From positions 13,580,001 through 13,644,000 of the forward strand of contig NC_079879.1 in assembly GCF_029227915.1 (NCBI RefSeq): a stretch of 64,000 nucleotides of DNA, given 5' to 3'. This DNA comes from Hydractinia symbiolongicarpus (lineage: Eukaryota > Cnidaria > Hydrozoa > Anthoathecata > Hydractiniidae). The notes beneath the pieces were generated by a model. The model searched no databases. It was not told the DNA's origin and worked only from the letters and a program-made list of their open reading frames with translations. Below, one piece after another: positions 1 to 12,473 of the stretch. Within the stretch, counting starts at the first letter, position 1, and each line of letters opens with the position of its first letter. The translations under genes and the position numbers were made by a program.

Positions 1-1140
1 ACTAACTTATTCCAGGAGGAAAATTATACAAAACGACTTTTTCAACAGTATTTTAGGTAGAATTTTTACAAAATGAAAACAAACCATAATTTGTCACGCT
101 TGTGAAACGAATGTTACGGCGGACGGCGCATATAACGCAGCAGTACTTTATATAACATGAAGTATTGATAAATTATAAGGGTTTTTCTGAGACTACTCAT
201 CAAGTGAGTTTTTTCCTTTACAGTAACCTTAAGCGCACACTTTCTTATCAATTCAGCATTAATATCGTCATAGTTAACATTATTTATATCTTTAATCAGA
301 GTTTGCAATAGCATGACGTCATACTTTTCGGTGGATTACTCCACGGGCTTTATCGACTAGACACGTCAAAACCTTTAAAATCCATTGTCTTTCTGCCTCA
401 GTGGATTACTAAGTTTAAAATACCCGGGTACGAGGTTGACTTTATCGTAATTTTTACTTTTATATCTTTTTAAATTTTTTTTTGTTACTGAACGCTTGAT
501 GAAAGACTTTTTTGATGGTGTTATTTTCGTGAGATGTTAATTTTCCAAAAAGAAAATATAATGAAATACACACACACAATTTTTTTTTCACCATACGTTT
601 TAATATGGCTTCTTTTTCCGAACGCGTGGTCGCAGACTTCTCGTTTTTGCACCATTATATTCAGCATAAATTAAATTCAAAAAGGTTCCTGTTTTTTTTT
701 CTAATAACGTCGTTATGAAATTATTTGTAATTATACATAATCATTCAAATAAATGCAAATTTTTTTCTTTCTGTCGTCATAATTCGCTAATCAGTAATTT
801 ATACTAAAAAATCCGGGAACATTTTGCGCATAATTTATTCAGCTTTTCATTACCGAAAATTTCAATGAGCCAATAGGAAGCTTTCGGAAAAAGAGACCGC
901 AAACATAAAGGCATGTATGCGAAAATTTACTAACGAGATGTTTATTTTTAAAGATTTTCGTAGGTGTTATAAAAATGTGTGAACTGAGTATGCAGAAAGA
1001 TGATAGAAGTGCGAACTTTTTTTTATGCTGAATATGCGTGCACGCGTTCAGAATTATTAATAGACAGAAATCAGATTTACAAGAGACAGCTCCTTAACTT
1101 TGATTTTTTTTAAATGATTTTTTATACGACAACATTTTTT
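1..1140. other. No gene seen; repeat-rich flank
   Basis: This stretch is AT-rich with homopolymer T runs and no reading frame that looks coding. The only structured part is the pair of Helitron-like ends at about 327-410. Confidence 0.5.
327..410 (+). mobile_element. Helitron 3' end remnants
   Basis: The segment ending at 360 reads GGTGGATTACTCCACGGG, then CTTTATCGACTAG. This is a short hairpin followed about 11 nt later by CTAG, the expected Helitron 3' terminus, and it matches the ends of the array at 29.8-32.7 kb. A second partial end (CTGCCTCAGTGGATT) follows at about 391-405. Only ends are recognisable; no 5' TC end was found for this copy. Confidence 0.5.
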
Positions 1141-1146
1141 GTCTTA

Positions 1147-1246
1147 TTTTGAACATCCCTTTTTCTGGAAAAAGCCTTTTTTCGAAGGTGTGAAGGATAT
1201 AACACCTCTAAAAAGCCTTTTTTTCAGAAAAAAGGGATGTTCAAAA
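1147..1246. repeat. Foldback (hairpin) repeat
   Basis: Left arm 1147-1191 and right arm 1201-1246 are imperfect reverse complements, both carrying TTTTGAACATCCCTTTTT and AAAAGCCTTTTT, and closing with AAGGTGT against AACACCT. The loop is about 10 nt. It looks like a small foldback/MITE element. There is no coding content. Confidence 0.7.
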
Positions 1247-1356
1247 TATTTTCATGGAATATAAAATATGTCATTGGAAAGGAAAATTTTTTTCTATATG
1301 TCATGAATTTTCTGCAAAAAAACCTAAAAAAAAAATGTTTCCTTTACAGTAACCTT

Positions 1357-2925
1357 AAAACCAAAAGGTGCTTCAGGACCATCAGGTATGGATGCCGGTT
1401 TTTGGAGGAAAATCATCGGAGGGAATGTTTTTGGCTCTGCCGCTGATGATTTGTGTCATGTACAGATATTATGGAGGATCCGGACTCATTATCACCAATT
1501 GTGTCCTGTCGGCCCATTCCATTGGACAAACGTCCTGGTTTACGCCCTATCGGAATTGGACAAGTATTACGAAGGATAATAGGAAAATCAGTCATGGCTA
1601 TACTAAAACGTGATGTCATAGAATCTGCTGGATATGAGCAACTTTGCGCTGGAATTGAAGCTGGGTGCGAGGTCGCAATACATGTAGTCAGAGAAATGTT
1701 TTCTCAGGACGATACGAATGGATTCATACAAGTTGATGCCAGCAATGTTTTTAACAATATTAACAGAAGTGTTCTTTTACACAATACTAAGATCACCTGC
1801 CCCGAAATATCAACCCACATGGAAAATATTTATCATTTTCCAGCTAGACTATTTGTGCTTGGCGGATAAGAAAAAGCATCAAAGGATGGAACTACACAGG
1901 GTGACCCAATATCAATGAGCATGTATGATTGGGATTGATACCACTCTTAAGTTCATTAATGTCAAGCTTTAATTCACACTAAATTAAACAAATTATATTC
2001 GCTGATGATTTGACCGGTATGATAAAATTAGAACACCTAGCTAAAAACCTGGTGGGATCTCATAAAGAAATATGATAATTACATTGGTTATGAGGTTAAT
2101 GACCAAGTCCATGGTAATTGTAAAAAATGAATACTTTAATAAATCAAAGGAACTTTTATCAGATTCTGAGATCTTTATAACCTCAGATGGCAATCGTCAC
2201 CTTGGAGCAGTGATTGAGAATCATGATCGTACTGAAAAATATACCAACGACAAAGTAAATTCGTGGGTTAAGCAGTTGGACAGTTTGATTGCTGTTGCAA
2301 GAACCCAACCATAGCAGCATATAGTGCATTTATGCTTTGTTTAAGACACAGATATGTTTTTGTCATGCGGACTGTTCCGAACACGTACTTTTAAAGAAAT
2401 TCGACAAAAAAATTGACGAGTTTATTGAAGAGTTTATTCTCAAATGGCGGATCATGGTATGAACGTTCTTTGTCGATAACCAGTCACACAAAAGAATGTA
2501 TGCTTCAAAATATTGCTGTTTATGATCACCGAGCTGAACATGTTGTAGCTGCAATAAAGACACAGATAAAAAGAGAAAAGAATGAAAATTATCAAAATCA
2601 GTTAAATGAAATCAAAGAACAAATTACCGACCTCGAAAAAAATAAAGCCCTTAAAGCCAGCTTGGAGAATGGGTCATCGATTTGGTTAACTGCTATTCCA
2701 CTCAAAGAACATGGGTTCGCACTTAAAAAAAATCTTTCTGGGATGTTTTACGTTTTCGGTATGCGATCCAACTTGAACGATTACCAACGACATGTGTCTT
2801 TTCCGCCCCGTTCGATGTCCAACACGCTCTTTCCTGTACACGAGGCGGATTAATAATCAACAGACACAACGAGCTTCGAAATTGCACAGCGGATATGTTC
2901 GTTAATTCGTTAAATATAAATGATT
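1357..2925 (+). pseudogene. Decayed reverse transcriptase of a retroelement
   Basis: Three reading frames together give a recognisable RT-type protein. GPSGMDAGFWRKII lies near 1375, PLDKRPGLRPIGIGQVLRRI near 1520, VDASNVFNNINR near 1735, and GNRHLGAVIE followed by a charged helix and ARTQP near 2190-2310. A C-terminal block, LPTTCVFSAPFDVQHALSC, near 2783 carries conserved Cys and His. The catalytic YADD region is not visible in an open frame; around 1990-2010 only fragments remain. Several stops and frameshifts make this a dead copy. The family is common in invertebrate genomes, but I cannot name the clade from sequence alone. Confidence 0.75.
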
Positions 2926-2935
2926 GATTGCGCAA

Positions 2936-4840
2936 AACTATGTGACTTAACCGCTTTTTAAGTCTTTTTGACTATTCCACTTCTTTTGTAGTTTTAGTTG
3001 CACAAACAATGATTTGAGTCTGAGGTTTTGAGGTTCATGTTCTTATAACATTGTTTTTATATTAAAAAAAACAAAGTAACCTGGCCTGAAAAATATTAAA
3101 TATGGGCGAAAAATAACGCAATCTATATATACTTTAATTTAATTACATCTGAATAAATAACAAAAATATACAGATTTACACATAGTTGTAAAAAGTATAA
3201 AAACTGGGGATCTACCTGGAAAGTTCTAAAAATTTCATGAAACAAATTCGGTAAAATTGACAAAGAAAACCATATAAGTCGAGTTTCCCAGAAAAATAAT
3301 GTGAAGTAAATACTATTAAATAACCAAAATAAGACTAAAATAAATTATATAAATATACATTAGTTTTAGTGATGGTTCATTTTTCACAATTTAATGTTTG
3401 CAGTTTACTCTGTCAACATTTTTTGGAAATGCTGATGATGGCTGTGTTAGATTATGGCTGACCTAAAACATATATAACAAACAACATATATCCATATGAA
3501 GAACTCGAAATAATCTTAGCACATTAATGTGATATTGTTCTGTGCCCAATATGTGTAAAGATGACAGGTATAAATGCAAGGTAAAATGACATTTTTCACC
3601 ATTTTATGAAGGTTTGATAAAAAATCAGGTGATAATGTGAAACGCCAAATATTTGTGATGTCGGTCTTTCCAAGAAGAATACCTATGTGTACAGTTTGCA
3701 AAGACAAATTTTGGCAGTTTCATAAATATTTTAATTTTTTTTGAAAGTTCCTAAACCTGCCTAAAAGCATCCCTAAAAAGTTATATTCAACAGTGACCAA
3801 GAATACCATATTTACTCTATATTACTTTACCACCGGATTAGTGTTTTAACCTACAAATAAAGGTCGGTTTAGCAGGAATCCGATATTGCAGGATATATAG
3901 GCTGGATATGTGGGATTAATTTTGGGTAAAAAATCTTAGTGTAGTTTTGTATTTTGCAAAACTCAGCAAATTTTTAACAAACTTTGGAAATATGAAGCAT
4001 AAAAAGTATAAACACACATAGATTTACCTCAAGTCTTTTCCAGGCTATAAGCAATGCAACTACCTTTACAACTTTTAATTGGAATTTTAATATGCATTCA
4101 AAATTGCTGTAAGAGCCTAACTTGCCAAGGGTACAAATTATTTGCACAATAAATTTTCCTGAAACTTATTTTTGTGGATGAGTGGTACAAAAACGCTTCA
4201 TTTTGCAGAATATATTTGTGCAGATTAATTTTTGGGTGCCTAAAGTTCAGTTATTTTAGCAGAGGCAAAATCAGTATTTTGTCTAACATAGTATTCAGAA
4301 GTTAGGGCATTTACAAATGAGCAACATAGAACTCAATAACTTAGATCCTAAAGAAATCAAAATATAAAGAAATAAAATTTCTGTGGAACATTTTTGCGGA
4401 TTTGGCCTAAAGTTCTGCAAAAAAAGTTCCACAAAAATTTCTTTCACAGACAATGTATGCAAGTTTTAAAAAGGCTGAATTACTTTTTACAATCCATGGC
4501 AAAAAAGGCAGGATTACTTGAGGCTATTAATCATCAGTTTTGGTTCACAAAGTGTAAGTCATTCGCTTGCTCACCTGATATTTGAAAAAAGGTAATAGGT
4601 TTGATCCCTTACTACATTCTTGCAGTCGGATCCGCGTCATAATACTGGTTGAACCAATCACGGGTCAGTATTCAGATTATGCAGCCATTATGAAATGATA
4701 GACAAATTCCGTAATCATAATGTTTTTGTGGTGAAACCTTCATAAATACAATACTGGATTTTTTAAGGAATTCTTCTTTTTTGTTAGTCAAATTTTTATT
4801 ATGTTTTAGATATTGCTTAATTTTTGTCATTTTGCGACAT
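2936..4840. other. No gene seen; small repeats only
   Basis: No frame longer than about 65 codons looks coding. The segment contains a short foldback at 4374-4441 (arms AATTTCTGTGGAAC and GTTCCACAAAAATT) and a possible tRNA-derived SINE at about 4555-4740. Confidence 0.5.
4555..4740 (+). repeat. Possible tRNA-derived SINE
   Basis: GGTTTGATCCC near 4608 matches the RNA polymerase III B box. The upstream stretch GTAAGTCATTCGCTTGC could be a decayed tRNA head, but no A box is convincing. The downstream part is unique in this window. This is a weak call. Confidence 0.25.
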
Positions 4841-5089
4841 TTTAACGCCGTTTTGCTTGTAAATTCTGTTTAATTAAAATTTCTACTGTGAAGGTTTGAC
4901 CATGAAAAGTTTTACCCTCATCGGAGAGCAACGAAGGAAAACATTTCGACCACAAGAATATAAGAAAGGCCGTTTTATAGTTGGGCAGAAATGCTAGGGA
5001 ATTGCGTAGCTTAAATAAGAGCTTTAAACACTCTGAAGAATCGCAAATGTAAATCACTTTAACATAGCTAAGTAACAAACTAGCTAGCT

Positions 5090-5337
5090 TAAAAGATACA
5101 GCATTTTTTTACCTGAGCCAATGCTAAAAGCGAAAAGCGTCGAAAATTAAAGCAACGCACTTTTCCCCAACAAATGAACTTAATCGTAGTAGACCAGCAT
5201 CCCAATTTCAAAGGTATTTTGGCCCAAGGTATTCTGGAACAAGGAAAGTCCTCGCCTAAGCGAAAACATTGTATGCTGGGGCTGTGGTAGACTGGGTCAT
5301 TATTCCGCACGTTGTCCTTTTTCACGAAAGCAACAAT
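5090..5337 (+). pseudogene. DIRS-like retrotransposon Gag 3' part (zinc knuckle)
   Basis: The frame ending at the TAA near 5337 encodes CWGCGRLGHYSARCP, a perfect CX2CX4HX4C zinc knuckle typical of Gag nucleocapsid domains. Upstream, the frame is interrupted but Arg/Ser/Phe-rich Gag-like residues can be followed back to about 5160. The RT of the same element begins about 150 nt downstream. It is broken and partial; its 5' limit is not defined. Confidence 0.6.
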
Positions 5338-5489
5338 AAGATGGTACCACAAGTCACTCATAACGAATGAATTGAAAAGAGACAAACAATTTTAGTTTTC
5401 CAATCTACTTTTTGGGTTTATACTTGTTTTAGAGCATTCTGTAATGGGAAAACTTCAACAAAATTTAAGATTCCAGCAGGATGAATTGA

Positions 5490-6424
5490 TACGTCACCTT
5501 TCGTTTTAAGTGTGATAAAGCATGGCTATCGCCTACCTTTTAACCTTCAACCGCCATCGTTTGCCGCTAAGAACAATGTCTCGAGTCTAAAACATAAAGA
5601 GTTTGTAGCGCATAGTATTAAGCAACTTCTAAAAGACGGTTGTATCGAAGAGGTTTCTAACGTTCCATTACAGTAGCAGAAGGAAATAAATTACGATTGG
5701 TTTTGAATTTAAGGCGTGTGAACGATTACTTAACTTTTCCAAAATTTAAATACGAAGATTTAAAAATTATATCACAGCATCTTGAAACAGATTATTACTT
5801 CTCAATGTTTGATTTAAAACATGGCTACAATCACATTTTAGCTCATGAGCATGATCGAAAGTATTTAGAGATTTCCCTGGACTTTTCCAGATAACACGGT
5901 CAACTATTATCAATTTCTCGTTTTACCATTCGGTCTGGCTAGCGCTGTTACGCGTTTACAAAGCTGACCAGACCTTTGTTAACAAAATGGTGAAAAGACG
6001 GTTTAAGATGTACTATGTATTTAGATGATGGTTTTTTTTGGTTCAAAATTATTAGAAACAACAAAAAAGCATTCTGCGATTATTCAAAACGATTTGGCCA
6101 ATCAAATCAAAGTTTGAGCCTCGTAAAACTGGAAAACGGCTCGGCTTTACCATCGATACCCGCACTAGCAAGTTTTACGTTCCATCTGAAAAACTAAGTA
6201 AACTTTTCTCACTTGTGAAATTAGCATTAAACAGCGATCGTGTAAGCGCAAAATTTATCTCAAAAATTGCAGGACGAATTATCTCAATGACCAACAGGGC
6301 CCTTTAACAAGACTTTTTACAAGGCACGTGTACCGCTCTATAGTATTTCGTTCAACCTGGCAAAAAATAGAAACTATAGACGAATTTTTAAAGTCAGATC
6401 TTCTTTTTTGGCACAGAAACCTCT
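5490..6424 (+). pseudogene. DIRS-like retrotransposon reverse transcriptase, 5' half
   Basis: The frames give the typical start of a DIRS/Ty3-type RT: IKHGYRLPF near 5517, LKHKEFV near 5589, LNLRRVNDYL near 5703, MFDLKHGYNHI near 5806, and the polymerase box YLDDG near 6013 (the YxDD motif). It continues into the connection region, ending in FWHRN just before the Polinton. The RNase H half lies 12.6 kb away, at 19,023, in the continuing frame. Several stops and indels are present, so the element was probably degraded both before and after being split. Confidence 0.8.
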
Positions 6425-6653
6425 AGAGATAGAGAAATTTTCCTTCTGGCACAATTGCATGCGCGTACAACAGTGACGTCACAGCAAGTCAAAACAATCC
6501 CCTAATAGTCACCAATCCAAGACCCATCCCATATTGATCCACATAATTCAAGAACCTATTATTCGATGACGTCATCAATGTAGAATAAGAGGTCCAATAT
6601 TTTCTAGCACAATTCCCTAAAAATCAACGCGCACATCTCAGGGGAAATTCCCC
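6425..6653 (+). repeat. Polinton left terminal inverted repeat
   Basis: About 229 bp matching the reverse complement of 18797-19022 with only a handful of differences. It contains two perfect TGACGTCA palindromes (near 6474 and 6569) and ends at GGGGAAATTCCCC, which is itself palindromic. Confidence 0.92.
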
Positions 6654-6710
6654 AAGGAAAATAACTGTGTTAGTCGAGCAGAATGAAATTTTCTGAAAAA
6701 CAAAAAAATT

Positions 6711-6726
6711 ATATATAATAAAGAGA
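6711..6726 (+). promoter_or_regulatory. TATA/AATAAA box before the polymerase start
   Basis: TATATAATAAAG lies 4 nt before the ATG at 6727, directly inside the left terminal repeat with no upstream gene. The same AATAAA box immediately precedes seven other start codons of this element, which suggests a core promoter or initiator. The function is inferred. Confidence 0.45.
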
Positions 6727-9700
6727 ATGGAATCAAAAACGGTTAAACAATTACGTGATTTTGGAGAAGGTCGTGGACTTAAAGGGTATTATAGACTACG
6801 TAAAGCTGAATTGGTTTCCTTATTGGACGCACCACAGAGGCCACCTAGAAGGGACAACGAAAACCTGTTAGGCCGGTAACCATACTACCAACGCCGGAGG
6901 CCATGGATATTTTCGAGAAACAGGAAATGTCTAAAAATCGATCGATTGTTGGAACCAAGATGCGGGAATGGTACAACTGGCTTTTTAATGCTGTCCCAAA
7001 TCCTATAAAGGAGGGGTTAAGAGTACCTATGCGGCCTTCAAACGGAGGGTGATGGAGCTCTATGGCAGGGCAACCAACACAAGGCCCACGTTCCATGATG
7101 AGGTAAAAAAAAGGCCGAGGAAGACTACCTCGATGATATTCAAAATTCTAACAATTAGCCGGAACACGACTTTACACCCCAGGAGCATGAGCATGCTCTT
7201 CGCAGGACCTTCAGGAGTTTCCGAATTCCTGGCATAGGAGGTGCTGACGTTGATGGGTATATCGGGATGGTACGACCCAATGTGCGAACCTTGGTTGAGG
7301 TGCAGGTAGAAGATATGGGGTCAGCGAAGATACAGCTGTCGCTATGGATCATGTGGAAAAAGAAGAAGATGAACCCGGAGGAGGCCAATGATGGGGAGTA
7401 CATTGAGGTAAAGAAGATATTCCACAGCAATATTGTCCCGGTAATCCAGGGTAACAATTTGAATGACGTGCTGGATGGGATGTTTGCCCAGGTGAAAACA
7501 CATCTGTGTGCGTTACCACAAAGTGGTTTCACCATCTTCCAAATACTATACCTCGACATAGACTTTCACAAATTGAGATTAACAAGAGGCTCATCATACC
7601 TTGAACTACCCAAATGGGTAGCATCCAAAAAGGCCGTCACTAACCCTGTGAATGAGGATGAGGAGTGTTTCAAATGGGCCATTATAGCATCACTGCATCA
7701 TGAGGATATAGGAAAGAATCCAAATAGAATATCTCAGATGAGACCCTACGTAGGTCTTTATAATTGGGATGGTATTGAGTACCCAACCGCTATCAAATCA
7801 ATCTACAAATTTGAGGCGAATAACCCTGATATTGCGGTAAACGTCCTCTATATAGATGGAAAGAGTATCAACATCCTACGCCGATCGGTGCACAACGGGT
7901 GTACCAACGTGGTGACCCTACTGCTTATCACCAATGATAAAAAGACTCATTAAGTAGCCGTCAAAAGTCTCTCGAGGCTCCTAGGCAAGGAGATCTCAAA
8001 GAATAGGAACGCAATGCACTTCTGCCTAAACTGCCTGCAGGCTTTTCCAACAGCTGAATCGAAGGACAAGCATTATAGGTACTGCATCGATCATGGGGCA
8101 GTCAAGATTGCAATGACAACAGAGGCTTAAAAATGGTTATATTATAGGGATGGGCAGCAACAATTGAAGGTACCCTTTGCTATCTATGCAGATTTCGAGA
8201 GTCTATTGATACCTGTGGAAGACATACCACAGAGGCCACCCAAAAGGGCCGGAAAACGAAAGCCGGTAAGGCCCGTATCCATACTACCAACGCCGGAGGC
8301 CATGGATATTTTTGAGAAACAGGAGTTGTCGAAAAATCGCCCGATTGTTAAGAACAAGATACTGGGATGGTACAACCGACTAGTTGATGCTGTCCTCAAA
8401 CCTATAAAGGAGGGGGAGACATACAAGACAATCGAAATCAGGTTCATCGATAGTTGTCGATTCATGGCATCAAGCCTGGATAAGTTGGCAAGCAACCTCA
8501 TTGGCACAAACGCTGCAGGTATGAAATGTCAACAGTGTGCAGATACCTGTCTAGAATTCAAGACTATAGACGCTGAATACATGGCAAGTTTTTGGTGCAA
8601 AAATTGCGACTGGAGTACCACGAAGCAGCTTAATCAGGATCGGGTAAAGGCAAGCGTACCATCCATGGCCAAATTTATCGATAAAGATGACGTCTTCAGG
8701 CTGATGTTTAGAAAAGGTGTGTACCCCTATGAGTATATGGATGGATGGCAATGATTCGAGGAGTTGGAACTACCTCCCAAGAATGCGTTCTATAGTAAAC
8801 TGAATCTGAAGGATATCAGCGACAGGGGCTATACCTACGCAAAAGAGGTATGGGATTTCATTACCCCAGAGGGTGTTAATGTTACTATGGGGGACTACCA
8901 TAACATATACCTGAGCATAGACGTCCTGCTATTGGCCGACATCTTCGAGACATTTCGACGCGTCTGCTTGGACAATTACAGCCTTGATCCCGCCCATTTC
9001 TAACCGGGATGAGGAGTCATCCTACCTGCAGTATCTGGATGCGAACAACCTATACGGATGGACGATGCGTCAAGACCTACCAACAGATGGCTTTAAATGG
9101 GTATCGAACGTCGAGGCATTCACCGAAAGACGGATCGGGAAGCTCGTTGAAGGGAACAAGCATGGGTACATATTAGAGGTAGATATCGATTACCCAAAGG
9201 AGCTACACGACAAGCATAATGAGCTGCCGTTCCTGCCCGAACGCATGATAGTTCATAGGGTAGAGAAACTGGTACCAAATTTGGAACACAAGCGTAGATA
9301 TGTGGTGCATATCAGGGCACTTCACGAAGCTATAAAACATGGTCTTGATCTCAACAAAGTGCACAGGGTTATCCGATTGAATCAAAAGGCAGGGTTAAAG
9401 GGATATATCGATTACAACACGGGGTTGAGAAAAAACGCAAAGAACGAGTTTGAGAAGGATTTTTACAAGCTGAAGAATCTCTCGGTGTTCGGCAAAATGA
9501 TGGAGAATATCCGGAACCACCGCAATATCTAACTGGTCACCAATGAAGACAAGTACACAAAGCTTGTGATGAAACCAAATTTCAAGGGCGGTAGCAGGAT
9601 CGGCAAAAATCTATTAGGCGTTGAAATGGTTAAGACCGAGGTCAGGATGAATAAGCCGGTGTATATAGGCCAGGCTATATTGGATATGTCAAAAGTGGTG

Positions 9701-10174
9701 ATGTACGAATTCCATTATGATTACATGCAACCCAAATACTGTAGCAAGCTGCGGATCTGCTATATAGACACGGACTCGTTCGTATACCATATATGAACCC
9801 ACGACTTTTATGAGGATATTGCAAACGATGTTGAGGCACGTTTCGATACAAGTGTCTATAGCAAGGATGATAGGAGGCCTCTCCCAATAAGGAAAAACAA
9901 GAAGGTGGTAGGCTTAATGAAGGACGAATTAGGTGGTAAAATAATGACTGAATTCATCAATAATCAACTATATGCGTACAAGAGCCTCAGCAAAGAGGGC
10001 GGTGATCGCAAAGCCAAAGGCGTGAAGAGGTGTGTCACCAAGAAGTCGATGACCTTCGATGACTATCAACGATGTCTGGAAGAGGGCGTTGACACAAGAG
10101 CCAATTGCTTATTCAAAACAAGGGCCATAAGGTACCCAAGAGGTGAACAAGTTGACACTCAACAGGGCAGATGA
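6727..10174 (+). pseudogene. Polinton protein-primed family B DNA polymerase (pPolB), broken
   Basis: The polymerase that would replicate the element. The N terminus from the ATG at 6727 has a SAP-like segment (VKQLRDFGEGRGLKGYYRLR). The body includes an exonuclease I box YADFES (near 8185), the protein-primed polymerase motif A DANNLYG (near 9040), a motif B-like NLSVFGKM (near 9480) and motif C DTDS (near 9770). Lesions are a frameshift near 6850, further frameshifts between 7020 and 7230, in-frame stops near 7951, 8128, 8752, 9001, 9530 and 9794, and a junction near 9000 where about 50 residues expected before motif A are missing. A ~190-bp segment from the N-terminal part (6831-7016) is repeated inside the exonuclease domain (8226-8415). 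It is clearly non-functional. Confidence 0.9.
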
Positions 10175-10251
10175 CAAACGGATCGTACAACCGGACCAGA
10201 TTACAACGCTTGCCAGAGGCCATTGCCGGCTAGCGTCTACCGGGGAATAAA

Positions 10252-10326
10252 ATGGAGGCATGTTTGTATATAGCCATCCTACTACCCTATGCCATAATTG
10301 CCTACATACTTTTTCGTTATAGATGA
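10252..10326 (+). CDS. Tiny predicted membrane peptide of the Polinton
   Basis: A 24-residue open frame starting MEACLYIAILLPYAII, almost entirely one hydrophobic helix ending in RYR. AATAAA abuts the ATG, and the next gene starts 12 nt after the stop. Small membrane peptides occur in Polintons, but this one is not recognised. It could be a chance frame; the upstream box and position are the main support. Confidence 0.4.
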   Translation: MEACLYIAILLPYAIIAYILFRYR

Positions 10327-10338
10327 TTACTAATAAAG

Positions 10339-10959
10339 ATGTCAGACATTGCACAAGTATTCGACAATGCCTCTGCAGAATAAAATATCGAAACGCCCAT
10401 TGATAAACGTCAAATTTTAAAGGAGACCTTGCGCAAAAGTAAAGTTAAAAAATTACAAGACGAACTTGAGAAGCAGCGCCAGGTTCTTGAGGACAGAGAG
10501 ACGGCTCTGGCATTCCTCAATGATGAAATTGAGGATAAGGACAACCAGATCATGGTAATACGGGATGAAATCGAGGACAGGAATCGACAGCTTGCAGCAC
10601 AGGCTCAGGAAAATGCAAGGCTTAGAAAAAGACATGTACCCAATGCTCAGGACCCTGGAATAGACAACATCATCATCATCCACCGTAAGCATAGCGTACA
10701 GGATGATGACGAATACCATCATCTTCCCTATTACTGCACGCGTGTTCAGAGGCGTAATATTAGCAGGAAGAGATTGTGGTTTAGTGACAATTACCCGGGC
10801 GCGGAGGAGATTGTTGTCATCGACAACCACAACGGTATACAAGCCTTTAATCGGTTTGAAGAGGAGGGACATGTAGAACGCTATAGAAACCATTTCAGAC
10901 TTATCAATCTTACTCGGGATGACCTATACGATTTGGGTGTTCCAGCACTAGACGACTAA
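10339..10959 (+). pseudogene. Polinton coiled-coil protein with conserved C-terminal domain
   Basis: From the ATG at 10339 the frame runs 14 codons to a TAA at 10381, then stays open for about 190 codons. The middle is a long charged coiled coil (EKQRQVLEDRETALAFLNDE). The C-terminal ~80 residues form a compact domain with FSDNYPGAEEIVVIDNHNG and a final LTRDDLYDLGVPALDD. I do not recognise the function; the coiled coil plus C-terminal domain resembles DNA-virus KilA-N/BRO-associated tails only loosely. Only the early stop breaks it. Confidence 0.6.
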
Positions 10960-10968
10960 ACAGACGCT

Positions 10969-10997
10969 AATTTTAATACCCTTGCGGTATTAAAATT
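10969..10997. terminator. Hairpin between convergent genes
   Basis: A perfect 12-bp stem (AATTTTAATACC / GGTATTAAAATT) with a 5-nt loop lies 10 bp after the coiled-coil stop and about 55 bp before the integrase stop on the other strand. The position at the end of two convergent genes suggests a transcript-end signal. This is inferred. Confidence 0.5.
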
Positions 10998-11052
10998 ATC
11001 ATTTTCTGACCCTTTCAGCTGTATGTTAAAAAGTAGTGAAATATCAAAAAGA

Positions 11053-12044
11053 TCAATCCTTCACATGTTCCGGTGGTACCTGAACATCCTCCGGAATAAG
11101 CATTAGTTCATCCGAAACGAAGCTCCTTTCAGGACCGTCCTTTAGGTAGTATAAAACACGGCTACCTGCTACAATACGATCCAACCTGTACGTATGTTTG
11201 CTGTTAAAGGCGTCAGTTGCGCGTCTTTTAGAGTCACCGTGCTCTTTCCAGGGTTGTAGGAGGTACAAGTACAGCCCATCCTCGCGCAGGGGCTTTTCTT
11301 CGGGATATTGCTGACCTTTTGCAAGTGGGACATCTTCGAGCTTGATGCCCCTTGTTAGGTTTCATGCCGATCATGGTAGTCTTGGTATTGTTAAGACTTT
11401 TGACGATGGTATACAGGTGCTTGACCCAAATGGTACTAGGCTCTCTAGAGACCAACTTCTGCGCATCTTGTGGCTTGAATAGCCTTTCCGCAAGGACTTT
11501 ATTATAGCTTTCCACGAAGGCCGTGAACGTATGGTGGTACTTGGTGGTGTCTCTCTTAATTTCAACACCCTTATCCTCCAGGAGCTTCGTCACATCCGAT
11601 TTGAACTCAGAACCATTGTCACACTGGAAGGTTACCGGGTATTTTAAGGGTCCTGCTTTGTATATGTCCTTCAACATATCGGCGAATTCGCTAGCTCTCT
11701 TTGTTTGTAGAGGTCTCGCTACTTTGTATCTTGTGGCTACGTCAATACTCATCAGGATATACTTGTACGTGTTTCCATATAGTTTGTCATGTGGCATGTA
11801 CAGTAGGTCGAACTGATGCATTTCGTTGGGTGTCGTAATGGTGAAGTGCGGATAATCGATACGCTTCAGACCCCGAATGTGCCTGAGCCAGAGCAGCTGC
11901 CTACTAAGCCAGTGAGTGACCAGCTTTTTTAAGAGACCACTCCCCTTCGTAAGGAGTTTGATAGCCTTTCGCCCGACCCAGAGTATAGTATATATTGCTC
12001 AGCTTTATCGCCTCTTCTTCGGTAACAACGTGCGTTTTTGACAT
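11053..12044 (-). pseudogene. Polinton retroviral-type integrase (RVE), frameshifted
   Basis: Catalyses insertion of the element. The ATG at 12044 follows AATAAAGAC. The catalytic triad is visible: HQFDLLYMP (first Asp, near 11810), QCDNGSEF (second Asp) and FVESYNK (Glu). The last two are separated by exactly 35 residues, so this is a DD35E core. A C-terminal basic/SH3-like part follows and ends at 11053. One frameshift lies in the N-terminal part (near 11910-11930) and one between core and C terminus (near 11345). The core itself is open. Confidence 0.9.
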
Positions 12045-12076
12045 GTCTTTATTATACATGTAAAAAATACGCGTTG

Positions 12077-12468
12077 TTACAGATATTTATAGGCAATGAA
12101 CACTAGCAGGAATAAGGAGCCAACAACGAAAGTTAACTCTTGCTGTTGCTTACTGGGTACATAGAAGTCCTTCAGCTGAGGGGCCTTGTTGTCAGAGGCA
12201 ATATAAAATTGATACATATTGTTGTCCAATCCACGAAGGCTTTTTCCTGCTTTGATTTGCCTCTCTTTTCTTTGCAAACCAGTCGAGCCTGGCCTGCGAG
12301 TCCCGTATCCATTGTGCCTGGGCTGTATTGAGTTTTTCAATAGACTCGTGGTGACGACTGTGCTCCGCTTCGCCATGTCCCGAAAGTTTAGAAAATAGAG
12401 AATTCGTTCAGGAGAAGGCTAGGGCGTTGATCGCTGCACCTGCAACAACAATAGCTATTGTCACCTTG
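12077..12468 (-). pseudogene. Polinton membrane-anchored hypothetical protein
   Basis: Reading the minus strand, a hydrophobic segment AIVVAGAAINALAFS leads into a charged stretch (IEKLNTAQAQWIRDSQARLD), and the C terminus ends in a second hydrophobic helix (FVVGSLFLLVFIAYKYL). This plan matches a recurring uncharacterised Polinton protein. A TGA interrupts just after the first hydrophobic stretch, and a frameshift lies near 12240. No ATG was found at the expected start. Function unknown. Confidence 0.5.
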
Positions 12469-12473
12469 CCTCT

